A stretch of DNA of 64,000 nt from Strigamia acuminata (lineage: Eukaryota; Arthropoda; Chilopoda; Geophilomorpha; Linotaeniidae): NCBI GenBank assembly GCA_949358305.1, contig OX442323.1:620001-684000 (forward strand). Direction: 5' to 3'. A program made the translations under genes and the position numbers. The notes under the pieces were generated by a model that searched no databases, was not told where the DNA came from, and saw only the letters and a program-made list of their open reading frames with translations. Of the stretch, positions 25,526 through 34,666 are shown one piece after another (position 1 is the stretch's first letter; every line of letters begins with the position of its first letter).

Positions 25526-28500
25526 ATGGCGGATGCGATTTCGGGCGGTTCGTTGAATCGAATTGATCTTCTTACACCGGAGAACTATTTCATCTGGCAG
25601 TTTAAGGTTGGAACTTTATTAGCAGCTAAAAGTTTGAAAAATATGATCACGGACCCAGCGGTGGTGGAACCGGTGGTGGGCTCTGCGGGTTACGCAGATA
25701 ATCTCGTAAAATATAACACTTGGGTGAAAAACAACAACGAGGCACTCGGCATCATTATTTTGACCGTTTCGAACGAGGAAGCGACGAATTGCATGGGGAA
25801 AACCAGTGCAAAAGAAGTTTGGGATGCGTTAAAAGCGCTGTACGCCGGAACGACGGAGGAACGTCAAATCGACGCGGCGGCAGAATTGTGCGAATTACGT
25901 ATGAGACACGACGAAGCAGTGGACAGCTACTTAAACAGGGCAAAGTCAATTCAATCGAGAGCCAAGGCAGTCGGACGTGACATAAAAGATCGCGAATTGA
26001 TGATGTACGTGACGCGTGGTCTCGTGACAAGATTTTCCCACATTGCGAGGAATTTTCGATCGAATGCAGCCGCAACAATTGAAGAATTACGACGTGAACT
26101 CAAAATGGAGGACCAATGGTCAGCGTTTAATTTGAAAGGAGCAGCGACGGAAAGCGGGACAGTGGCGTTCAAGGCACAAGTCGGAAAAAATTCGGGAGGC
26201 AGGAAAACAAAAGGTGGGACAAAATTTGTTTGTTATGAGTGTGGCAAAAGTGGCCATATTGCCAAAGACTGTTGGCAGCGCCATCCAGAGAAGCGCCCCA
26301 CGAAAATGACGCAGAGACCAAAGGAGGCGGCAAAGATGGCGCAGGCCGAAGTAGAATTTGCAACAATACAACACGCGCTAGTGGTTGAATTGGAATCGAG
26401 TGATCACCTTGACGACTGGATTTTAGATTCAGGAGCTTCTGTGCATATGTCGAGCAAGCGCGAGCTGTTTAAAACGTTTGTTGAGATGGAGACAACAATA
26501 ACCACAGCCAAGAAAGGTGTGAAGCTTCTAGCAACTGGAAAAGGAAGCATAATTTTGGATTGTCAACTCGACGGAGCAGCAACAATGAAGATTTTGCTGC
26601 AAGATGTGCTCTTTGTTCCAGAGCTAAAAGGAAATTTGCTCTCAATTCCGCGCTTGACGGCAAAGAACTACACCGTTCAATTCAGAGGAAACTGGGCGGA
26701 CATTAATAGTCCAATTGGAGAGACGATTGGAAAGGGAGCGAAGTGTGGCACCATGTATTTATTGCAACTGAAAAAAGAAGAGCAAGCGAATGCGGTTGCC
26801 ACGACAACTAAACAAACCAAGGAAATATGGCATAAACGATTGTGTCATGCAAACGAACGAACAATCGACAAGATGACCAACAAGGAATTGGTTTACGGGT
26901 TGGAATACAACAATGCACCATTGGAGAAATGCACCGCGTGCATACTCGGAAAAATGACGAAGAGCCCGTACAAACGAATAAACGAAAAGCAGTCGGATGA
27001 TGTTTTGCAACTAATACACATGGATTTGATTGGACCATTCAAGACACCATCAATGGGAGGAAGCAGGTACGCTTTTGTAATTACTGAAGACTTTACCCGC
27101 AAGAAATTTGCTTATTTCATGAGCGAGAAATCTCAAACATTTGACTTCTTCAAATCGTTTAAAGCGATGGCGGAAAAACAAACGGGAAATAAATTAAAGC
27201 GTATTAGAAGCGACAACGGAGGCGAGTTTGTCAACGAGAATTTTAAACGTTTATGCAACGATGAAGGCATATTGCACGAGCTCACAGTGCCATTCAATGC
27301 AGCCAGCAACGGCATTGCGGAGCGTACAAATCGAACGCTCGTAGAGGCGACACGAACATTGCTTTTGGAATCGGGCCTACCGCAAATATTTTGGGCCGAA
27401 GCATTTTCAACGTCAATACACGTGAAAAATCGAACTTTGACGAAACCAAATGGGGATTTAGTTCCAGAAGAAATGTGGATGAAGCGCAAGCAATCAATAA
27501 AACATCTTCGAGTTTTTGGTTGTGAGGCTTTCCTGCACATCCCAGCAGAGAAGAGGCAAAAGCTTGATCAAAAAGCAAAACGCGGAATATTCGTGGGATA
27601 TTCGACGGAAAGAAAAGCATTTAGAATTTACGTCCCAGCAGAAAAGAAAATCCAAGAAGGTAGAACAGTCGAATTTAATGAAGAAATTCGGGGGGCGGAC
27701 ATCTTTAATTTGACAAAACCGGACGAAAATAAGCGTTTTTGTCAAGAATTCGAAGACGAGGCAATTGGAGAAACAAATGCTAACGATGACAACAATGCTC
27801 AACAGCCTGCAGTGATTGTTGAAGATGAACAACAAGAGCTGCAACGAGATCAACCAGCGCAGATTGGCAGACCTCGGGGAACAACACAAGCCGTGCTCGA
27901 GCAGCGACACGCGGAACAAATGGAGCAGCGTGAGCAACAATTGCAACAAGAAGGTGTACGACGATCACAGCGCATCGCAGCACAACATGAAGCAGTGAAC
28001 GCAGCGGTTGAGGCAGCGAATGCAGCATTCGAAGGCGTTGACGACTTATTTACACCGGAAACATACGAGCAAGCAATAAATTGCGACGAAAAAGAAAAAT
28101 GGAAAACGGCGATGGATAGTGAAATAGACTCATTGCACGTGAACAATGTTTGGACATTGGTGAAGAAGGAAAAACAAATGACTACGATAAAGAGCAAATG
28201 GATTTATCGGATAAAACTCAACGTGGACAGGAGTGTAAATAAATACAAGGCAAGATTGGTGGCAGTGGGGTATTCCCAGAGAGCAGGCATTGATTACACG
28301 GAAACTTTCTCGCCAGTTGTAAGAGTCGAATCACTCCGCATCATTTTATCCATGGTGGCCAAACACAAATTGATGACGCGTCAATTTGACATAAAAACAG
28401 CTTACCTGTACGGCCTGATTGATGAAACGATTTTCATGGAGCAGCCGGAGGGATATGAACAGAAGGACTTGATTTGCAGACTTGAACGAAGCCTTTATGG

Positions 28501-29626
28501 CCTGAGACAATCAGGGAGATGTTGGAACGAGAGACTGGACACGGAATTGCAGAAAATTGGCCTGACACCACTAATCAACGACAGGTGTGTGTATATTTAC
28601 AAGAGAAAAAATGACTTTATTATTCTGGGGGTGTACGTAGATGACATTTTGGCAGCGTTTACTAGTCAAAAGATATTGGACCGGATTCTAAAGAAGATAA
28701 AAAGAGTTTTTGAAATTGTTGATTTGGGAGAAGTACATTTCCTATTGGGAATGGAAATTTCGATAATGGACAACGGAATTCTAATTGGTCAACAAAAATA
28801 CATAAACGATGTTTTGAAGAGATACGAGCTGATGGACGGAGTCACTGCAAACACACCAATGGCTACTGGACAAGACTTAGATGATTTTGAGAAATCGAAA
28901 AGAGTCGACCAGCAACTTTATCAGCAAATGATAGGATCGCTGATGCACGTGATGATAATATCACGACCGGACATATCATTCGCAATAAGTGCGTTGTCAG
29001 CATATTCAAGAGATCCGCGCCAATTACACTTCAGAGCGGTCAAACGAGTGATGCGATATCTGAAGAAGACGATTGAGATGCGATTGTTTTTCTCAAATGA
29101 GGAGGGGAAATTACAAGGATTTGCGGACGCAAGCTGGAACGTCACCCAAGATGCAAAATCACATACAGGGATGATAGTAAAAATTGGATCAACAACAATA
29201 ACGTGGAAAACCAAAAAACAACGATTAGTCGCGATGTCATCGACAGAAAGCGAGATTTTGGCCATCTGCGAATTGCTGAAATCCATAAAATGGGCGCGAG
29301 ACTTTTTGAGTGAAGTGGGCGAAGGAAGCTGTGTGCAGAGAAAAGTACCAATCTTCACGGACAGTCAACCAGCAATGCAGATTTTGTGCGGTTCGAACCA
29401 GTTTGGAAGAACTAAACATATGAACCGACACTTGATGTTCATAAGGGACGAGATAAAACTTGGCAACATTGAATTAATCCATTTACCAACAGGTGACATG
29501 ATTGCTGATTTCCTGACGAAGGCGGTCGCGAAAGACAAATTCATGGAGGGACGCGACGGCGTGAGTCTGAGAGGAGAAGTTAAGATAAACGAGGACGAAG
29601 AGAAGAACGAAGACGAAGACAAATAG
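25526..29626 (+). CDS. Copia-1 gag-pol polyprotein (1,366 aa)
   Basis: An intact single ORF with ATG at 25526 in the context AAAATGGCGG. In order: UBN2-type Gag (about residues 10-190); zinc knuckle CYECGKSGHIAKDC (about 235); aspartic protease with WILDSGAS (about 300); integrase HHCC domain (about 435-475); and integrase core with IHMDLIGPF, RSDNGGEF and NGIAERTNR (about 498, 561, 596). A Gln/Glu-rich linker follows, then RT with VYVDDIL (about 1037) and RNase H with GFADASW (about 1198). The integrase-before-RT order is diagnostic of Ty1/copia. The linker lacks the MBD-like segment found in Copia-2 and Copia-3. The tail after RNase H is acidic (Glu/Asp/Lys-rich). No stop or frameshift seen. 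Confidence 0.96.
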   Translation: MADAISGGSLNRIDLLTPENYFIWQFKVGTLLAAKSLKNMITDPAVVEPVVGSAGYADNLVKYNTWVKNNNEALGIIILTVSNEEATNCMGKTSAKEVWDALKALYAGTTEERQIDAAAELCELRMRHDEAVDSYLNRAKSIQSRAKAVGRDIKDRELMMYVTRGLVTRFSHIARNFRSNAAATIEELRRELKMEDQWSAFNLKGAATESGTVAFKAQVGKNSGGRKTKGGTKFVCYECGKSGHIAKDCWQRHPEKRPTKMTQRPKEAAKMAQAEVEFATIQHALVVELESSDHLDDWILDSGASVHMSSKRELFKTFVEMETTITTAKKGVKLLATGKGSIILDCQLDGAATMKILLQDVLFVPELKGNLLSIPRLTAKNYTVQFRGNWADINSPIGETIGKGAKCGTMYLLQLKKEEQANAVATTTKQTKEIWHKRLCHANERTIDKMTNKELVYGLEYNNAPLEKCTACILGKMTKSPYKRINEKQSDDVLQLIHMDLIGPFKTPSMGGSRYAFVITEDFTRKKFAYFMSEKSQTFDFFKSFKAMAEKQTGNKLKRIRSDNGGEFVNENFKRLCNDEGILHELTVPFNAASNGIAERTNRTLVEATRTLLLESGLPQIFWAEAFSTSIHVKNRTLTKPNGDLVPEEMWMKRKQSIKHLRVFGCEAFLHIPAEKRQKLDQKAKRGIFVGYSTERKAFRIYVPAEKKIQEGRTVEFNEEIRGADIFNLTKPDENKRFCQEFEDEAIGETNANDDNNAQQPAVIVEDEQQELQRDQPAQIGRPRGTTQAVLEQRHAEQMEQREQQLQQEGVRRSQRIAAQHEAVNAAVEAANAAFEGVDDLFTPETYEQAINCDEKEKWKTAMDSEIDSLHVNNVWTLVKKEKQMTTIKSKWIYRIKLNVDRSVNKYKARLVAVGYSQRAGIDYTETFSPVVRVESLRIILSMVAKHKLMTRQFDIKTAYLYGLIDETIFMEQPEGYEQKDLICRLERSLYGLRQSGRCWNERLDTELQKIGLTPLINDRCVYIYKRKNDFIILGVYVDDILAAFTSQKILDRILKKIKRVFEIVDLGEVHFLLGMEISIMDNGILIGQQKYINDVLKRYELMDGVTANTPMATGQDLDDFEKSKRVDQQLYQQMIGSLMHVMIISRPDISFAISALSAYSRDPRQLHFRAVKRVMRYLKKTIEMRLFFSNEEGKLQGFADASWNVTQDAKSHTGMIVKIGSTTITWKTKKQRLVAMSSTESEILAICELLKSIKWARDFLSEVGEGSCVQRKVPIFTDSQPAMQILCGSNQFGRTKHMNRHLMFIRDEIKLGNIELIHLPTGDMIADFLTKAVAKDKFMEGRDGVSLRGEVKINEDEEKNEDEDK

Positions 29627-29746
29627 TTTTAAGTTCGAAATAATATTTTATTCATGTTTTTTGTTTTTGTTTTCGAATTTCATTGAATGTTAGTTTTAGT
29701 TTTTCTTAATTCATTTTAAAACTTATAAAAATTTGTAAGGAGGGTT
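29627..29746 (+). promoter_or_regulatory. Copia-1 3' untranslated region with polypurine tract
   Basis: AAGGAGGG (29737-29744) just before the 3' LTR is a likely primer for plus-strand DNA synthesis. Confidence 0.7.
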
Positions 29747-29951
29747 TGTTAGATTTAATCTATTGTTACAAATTATCAAAGGTTTTAACGTTATCAAATG
29801 TGTGAACGTTGCACGCACGTAATGCACGTGCAATTGATTTGTTGAAAAATTTACCGTAAAGTAAAGACGTGTTATTTTATGTTCCCGTTACAACGTGTGT
29901 TTTCATTACTTGGACATTCGAAATCTTTGTGGAACCGAATAGGAACCAACA
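29747..29951 (+). repeat. Copia-1 3' LTR (205 bp)
   Basis: Same as the 5' LTR. Followed by the right GATCA target duplication at 29952-29956. Confidence 0.95.
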
Positions 29952-30545
29952 GATCAAAGGAAAGGTGGAAATCAAAGCCGCAGCCTCACCTGTACACATA
30001 GTTTGAAGGTATTGCAACTTTTCAACACTGCTCAGATCTGGGTCTTTATGAACAGAAGTTTCAAAGTTGCTCTTAAACGTCTTGTATTTGATTATCTCCC
30101 CGTCAAACTTTACAGATTCAAGTTTGGGCAACTTGGAATTCTTGCGGAAAGAAGTCGAAGTATTCAAGGATGTATTTGCACCGGAAACTGTAGACATGTT
30201 GAGTCTTCCTCCAAGGGTTGGAAGAGACCGCTTTGAAACCTCCCACCTTCTTCGGAGAAGTTCCACTCTCGTTTGTGATGATTCCAGTTTCTCGACACTC
30301 TCAAGGTAAAACGCGTGCTCACAGTAGACTTGAAGCTCGTTCAGGCCATTTACAACGCGTGTCTCTTTCAGATTTGCAGTAAGCAGAAGCGCTTCTAACT
30401 CTCCTGGATCGCTCGTCTTCTCCGACAAAGACAGCAAGTCGTTGAGAGATGAAAGTTGTGCTTCCCACCTGGTCTCTAGTATTTCAATTTGCTCCACAGT
30501 GAGTAAATCGCGTTCGGAAGTTTCTGTTTCTCTATCTCTCTCCAT
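29952..30545 (-). pseudogene. BEL-B gag-pol polyprotein, 5' part
   Basis: Starts at ATG 30545-30543 (MERDRETETSERDLL) and covers the N-terminal Gag region up to STFPLI, where Copia-1 is inserted. The frame continues at 25188. It differs from BEL-A by a few residues (for example E for D at residue 6, and HKDPD for HNDPD). Confidence 0.93.
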
Positions 30546-31419
30546 CTCAAATTCACGGCTGTAAAATATGAAACAGAAGATAATATTTTGAACAACAAAA
30601 CACTTCGCTTTAAACTTAAAAAGAATATAACTTAAACTTTATACTTGAAAAGAATAAAATTCACAATCATTCACTTTAAAAGAACAGAATTTTTCAAAGT
30701 TTTCTTGCCCAAACGACAAAAAACCTTGAAAATACACAAGAATATCGAGTGTTTTAGCAATCAAGGATGCTAAAACAAACGAGCGACCTTGATCACGTAT
30801 TAAAAACGTGACTCAAAAAGTCCTACACAAGTTTGAATTATTTCTGCTGTTCGTACGGAACGAATCTAGCCAGAAAATCACTATCAGATTCACGAGAATA
30901 ACTGACAGCTCTTGCAATGAGAGACTGAACAGTTTCTAACTCCAAAAAATCTAAATCTCCCCTGGTTAAGCCAGTTATATGGAGATGCATGCACAAAAAT
31001 CAAGAAAGCACTTGAAAAATTCACAATAAAATACACTTTCAGTGAATTTTCCCTCAAAACTAGCTTAGGAAAAAGCAAAAACAGCTTTGAAATACCCAAT
31101 ACAATACCCTCATGCAACCAAAATCTTAGAAATACAAGCACTGAATGCAAAACACAAGAATAAGCAATTATTTCAGGGGCAAATCGGCTTTCCAGCACAG
31201 CGCGTTGTGTAATCCAAGATGTCGACCGAAGAATCTCGTTGCTTGCACAGAAATGTTCGTGATCGACGCCAAATAAATCCCCGTTGTGGCTGTTGCCACG
31301 TTGAACGACGACCATTCTAGCAGACGACGACTCACGGACGTAATTTCCGTCAATCGCACCAGACGCACGGTTGAACGTATCAAATGATGAACCGGAAAAA
31401 ACCCACAAGAAGCAGACGA
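30546..31419 (-). other. BEL-B untranslated leader
   Basis: Counterpart of the BEL-A leader, between the primer site and the gag-pol start. No recognizable domain. Confidence 0.6.
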
Positions 31420-31440
31420 AATCCATGGTCACGTGCACCA
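31420..31440 (-). promoter_or_regulatory. BEL-B primer binding site, altered by two inserted bases
   Basis: On the minus strand this reads TGGTGCACGTGACCATGGAT and one more T. Compared with the BEL-A site, an A is inserted after TGGTGC and a T after GACCA. It sits the same 15 nt from the LTR. The uninterrupted match to tRNA-His falls to 6 nt at the 3' end of the tRNA, so priming may be weakened. Confidence 0.75.
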
Positions 31441-31455
31441 AAAATTCTTATTCGA

Positions 31456-32926
31456 TGTTGCGGTCAGTCAACAGGAACAGAGAAGAACTGAGATGTGGCG
31501 ATTCGAAACTCCCGCCAACAAACTCAAACGATCGTATAGTGAAATTCGTACGTGTACCGTGTGGAAATGCACTTGATTCGCCTCAAAATCTCCTGTTACA
31601 TGAAGGTTTAACTGTTGGAAACACTTTTGCATGGTATCCAAGTGCTTGCTGATCCATTGGCCAGTCTGGGAAAAATGGTTCTCTACTCAGGACACATTGG
31701 AAATGGGTCAAAAGCAGAAAATACAAGAGTTAACATTAACACGACTATTTTAATCAAATATAAAATGGCAACTGAATAATTACACATTATCAATCAAAAG
31801 GCACGCAACAAGCCAATTGTCGTCAAAGTACAATAAAGAAAATACTCCGTTGCCACGGAAACGGAGGAAATGCAATTTCAAGCAAAGACAACAAATTACG
31901 AGAAATGTATTAAAAATAATGTGTAATAGCTCAAAATGAGCACAAAAAACTCAGGAATAATAAAGTCTATCGTAACAACAAAATTCGTTAATCAAAACAC
32001 TGAGAAAACAGCGAAAACAGTGATCGCTAGGCAGACAATTGGGCCTAACTAATCAAAGACAAGCAAAATGACATAATCATCAAGTTTGAATTCAAAGTCA
32101 CACACAAAACCAAATAAGTAAAGATTTTGCATTGAAATACATTAAAACTAAATAGTACTAACACCAATTGAGATATAAAAACAAAGCGACATGAAAGATT
32201 TACAAATCATCGGCAAAATCCAACATGGCGTCCGGTAAACTCTACATTGGCGGCAAAACACAAGGTTTGAATTTCAACACAAGAAATAACTTATGTAAAC
32301 ACTTTGAAATAAGTAAATAAGTTCAGGGAATGTAATTTCCCGCAAAACAAGACACTTTTTAATGAAAGAACACTTGAAATCAACCGCAAACCGAACGAAA
32401 CGATCTTGGACGGCAACGCACATGCGGGGTCCGTCACGATCGCTCGTAGCAGAAAAACGGCTGTTCCGGGACGAAATTAGAGTGCACGAATCAACAGATC
32501 ACCCCCAAATTAGTCTAAAACAATGTCAAAAACAATTCTAACCATCAAAATTCCGTCCAAACGGAAGGTTAGAAGTTTGAACAAAAACCGAACTAGAACT
32601 TGAAATATGACGTCACGTCAATAACACTAGTGAACTGTTTAACGACAAATGCACCAAATTTCACCCGAAATCACACAAATTGATAGAAAATGAATAAAGT
32701 AACACAAAATCACGCAATAAACACTAGAAATAAATGCAATAAACAATGGAATATCACATTTCATCAAACATCAGTATCTGAAAGCACTAAAAACATTTTA
32801 ATAATGCAAAAATCCTGTAAATAAAAACTGAAATGTTATGCAAAATAAAACACACTTTGGAAACATTTATTCAGACACAAATTGGCATTAAAGTAGTTTC
32901 TAAATTATTCCACGTTGTTTGCAACA
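31456..32926 (-). repeat. BEL-B 5' LTR
   Basis: Minus-strand TGTTGCAAAC at 32926 through CGCAACA at 31456. It shares the B-type variants with 19000-20471. Confidence 0.95.
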
Positions 32927-33138
32927 CTAAAGGAGATAAATTTTTTCAAAACCCCAAAATTGACCAGATTGTTCTTCTTGAAAAGATGGGAACCAACCCT
33001 TACTTTTGGCCTCTTGCCAGGATAAAACAAGTTTTTCCTGGCGATGATGGACTAATTCGCATCGTTAGTGTCGTGCTTCCCGATGGAAGAGAGTTGCGTC
33101 GTTCTGTGAGGCATATTAGAGCCCTTGAACTTGATTGA
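32927..33138 (+). pseudogene. BEL-A gag-pol polyprotein, C-terminal part
   Basis: Resumes in the frame left at 18999, after the CTAA duplication, with KGDKFFQNPKIDQIV and ends at ELD and TGA at 33138. This is the DUF5641-like tail that follows the integrase core in BEL elements (YFWPLARIKQVFPGDDGLIR). It has no start of its own and is separated from the rest of the ORF by 13.9 kb. Confidence 0.92.
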
Positions 33139-33196
33139 TGTGTGTTTTGCAGACTTCTCTCATCTCTCTTCTCTCTCTTTCTCGCTGGCAATTCGT
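33139..33196 (+). other. BEL-A 3' spacer: pyrimidine tract where a polypurine tract is expected
   Basis: The segment before the 3' LTR is CT-rich on the sense strand (about 33147-33184) and ends GCAATTCGT. BEL-B has the same. I see no purine run next to the LTR start. Confidence 0.6.
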
Positions 33197-34666
33197 TGTT
33201 GCAAACAACGTGGAATAATTTAGAAACTACTTTTATTGCCAATTTGTGTCTGAATAAATGTTTCCAAAGTGTGTTTTATTTTGCATAACATTTCAGTTTT
33301 TATTTACAGGATTTTTGCATTATTAAAATGTTTTTAGTGCTTTCAGATACTGATGTTTGATGAAATGTGATATTCCATTGTTTATTGCATTTATTTCTAG
33401 TGTTTATTGCGTGATTTTGTGTTACTTTATACATTTTCTATCAATTTGTGTGATTTCGGGTGAAATTTGGTGCATTTGTCGTTAAACAGTTCACTAGTGT
33501 TATTGACGTGACGTCATATTTCAAGTTCTAGTTCGGTTTTTGTTCAAACTTCTAACCTTCCGTTTGGACGGAATTTTGATGGTTAGAATTGTTTTTGACA
33601 TTGTTTTAGACTAATTTGGGGGTGATCTGTTGATTCGTGCACTCTAATTTCGTCCCGGAACAGCCGTTTTTCTGCTACGAGCGATCGTGACGGACCCCGC
33701 ATGTGCGTTGCCGTCCAAGATCGTTTCGTTCGGTTTGCGGTTGATTTCAAGTGTTCTTTTATTAAAACGTGTCTTGTTTGCGGGAAATTACATTTCCTGA
33801 ACTTATTTACTTATTCCAAAGTGTTTACATAAGTTATTTCTTGTGTTGAAATTCAAACCTTGTGTTTTGCCGCCAATGTAGAGTTTACCGGACGCCATGT
33901 TGGATTTTGCCGATGATTTGTAAATCTTTCATGTCGTTTTGTTTTTATATCTCAATTGGTGTTTGTACTATTTAGTTTTAATGTATTTCAATGCAAAATC
34001 TTTACTTATTTGGTTTTGTGTGTGACTTTGAATTCAAACTTGATGATTATGTCATTTTGCTTGTCTTTGATTGGTTAGGCCCAATTGTCTGCTTAGCGAT
34101 CACTGTTTTCGCTGTTTTCTCCTTGTTTTGATTAATGAATTTTGTTGTTACGATAGACTTTATTATTCCTGAGTTTTTTGTGCTCATTTTGAGCTATTAC
34201 ACATTATTTTTAATACATTTCTCGTAATTTGTTGTCTTTGCTTGAAATTGCATTTCCTCCGTTTCCGTGGCAACGGAGTATTTCTTTATTGTAAATTGCC
34301 GACAATTGGCTTGTTGCGTGCCTTTTGATTGATAATGTGTAATTATTCAGTTGCCATTTTATATTTGATTAAAATAGTCGTGTTAATGTTAACTCTTGTA
34401 TTTTCTGCTTTTGACCCATTTTCAATGTGTCCTGAGTAGGAAACCATTTTTCCCAGACTGGCCAATGGATCAGCAAACACTTGGATACCATGCAAAAGTG
34501 TTTCCAACAGTTAAACCCTCATGTAACAGGAGATTTTGAGGCGAATCAAGTGCATTTCCACACGGTACACGTACGAATTTCACTATACGATCGTTTGAGT
34601 TTGTTGGCGGGAGTTTCGAATCGCCACATCTCAGTTCTTCTCTGTTCCTGTTGACTGACCGCAACA
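33197..34666 (+). repeat. BEL-A 3' LTR (1,470 bp)
   Basis: Matches 11577-13046. Followed by the right AAGC target duplication and resumption of the satellite monomer at AATACATTTTG. Confidence 0.95.

Larger units (their letters stand above)
25194..29951 (+). mobile_element. Ty1/copia retrotransposon Copia-1, inserted in BEL-B
   Basis: A complete 4,758-bp element with LTRs of 205 bp (25194-25398 and 29747-29951) that look identical. The 5-bp duplication GATCA is at 25189-25193 and 29952-29956. It has an initiator-Met primer site, one uninterrupted gag-pol ORF and a polypurine tract, so it could be active. It is the youngest layer of this nest. Confidence 0.96.
19000..32926 (-). mobile_element. 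BEL/Pao LTR retrotransposon BEL-B, inserted in BEL-A in opposite orientation
   Basis: LTRs lie at 19000-20471 and 31456-32926, and the target CTAA is duplicated at 18996-18999 and 32927-32930 in the BEL-A coding region. It belongs to the same family as BEL-A (proteins nearly identical) but has its own LTR variants. It is interrupted by Copia-1 (25194-29951). Without Copia-1 its gag-pol frame is continuous. The LTR pair differs at very few positions that I noticed (for example CTAACCAATC against CTAACTAATC, and a 1-nt length difference), so the insertion is recent. Confidence 0.95.
11577..34666 (+). mobile_element. BEL/Pao LTR retrotransposon BEL-A (outermost of a three-level nest)
   Basis: The element runs from TGTTGCAAAC to GACCGCAACA with 1,470-bp LTRs at both ends. 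The satellite target AAGC is duplicated at 11573-11576 and 34667-34670. Its own sequence is 11577-18999 plus 32927-34666; the part between is BEL-B inserted in opposite orientation. It has a tRNA-His primer site and one BEL-type gag-pol ORF, which is broken by a nonsense codon and by the BEL-B insertion. The LTR pair differs at only one position that I noticed (TTAACTAGTG at 11879, TTCACTAGTG at 33489), which suggests recent insertion. Confidence 0.95.

Noticed and set aside
19000-32926. BEL-B as an inversion or assembly mirror of BEL-A
   Set aside because: It has its own LTR variants, its own CTAA target duplication and an ORF without the BEL-A nonsense codon, so it is a separate insertion.
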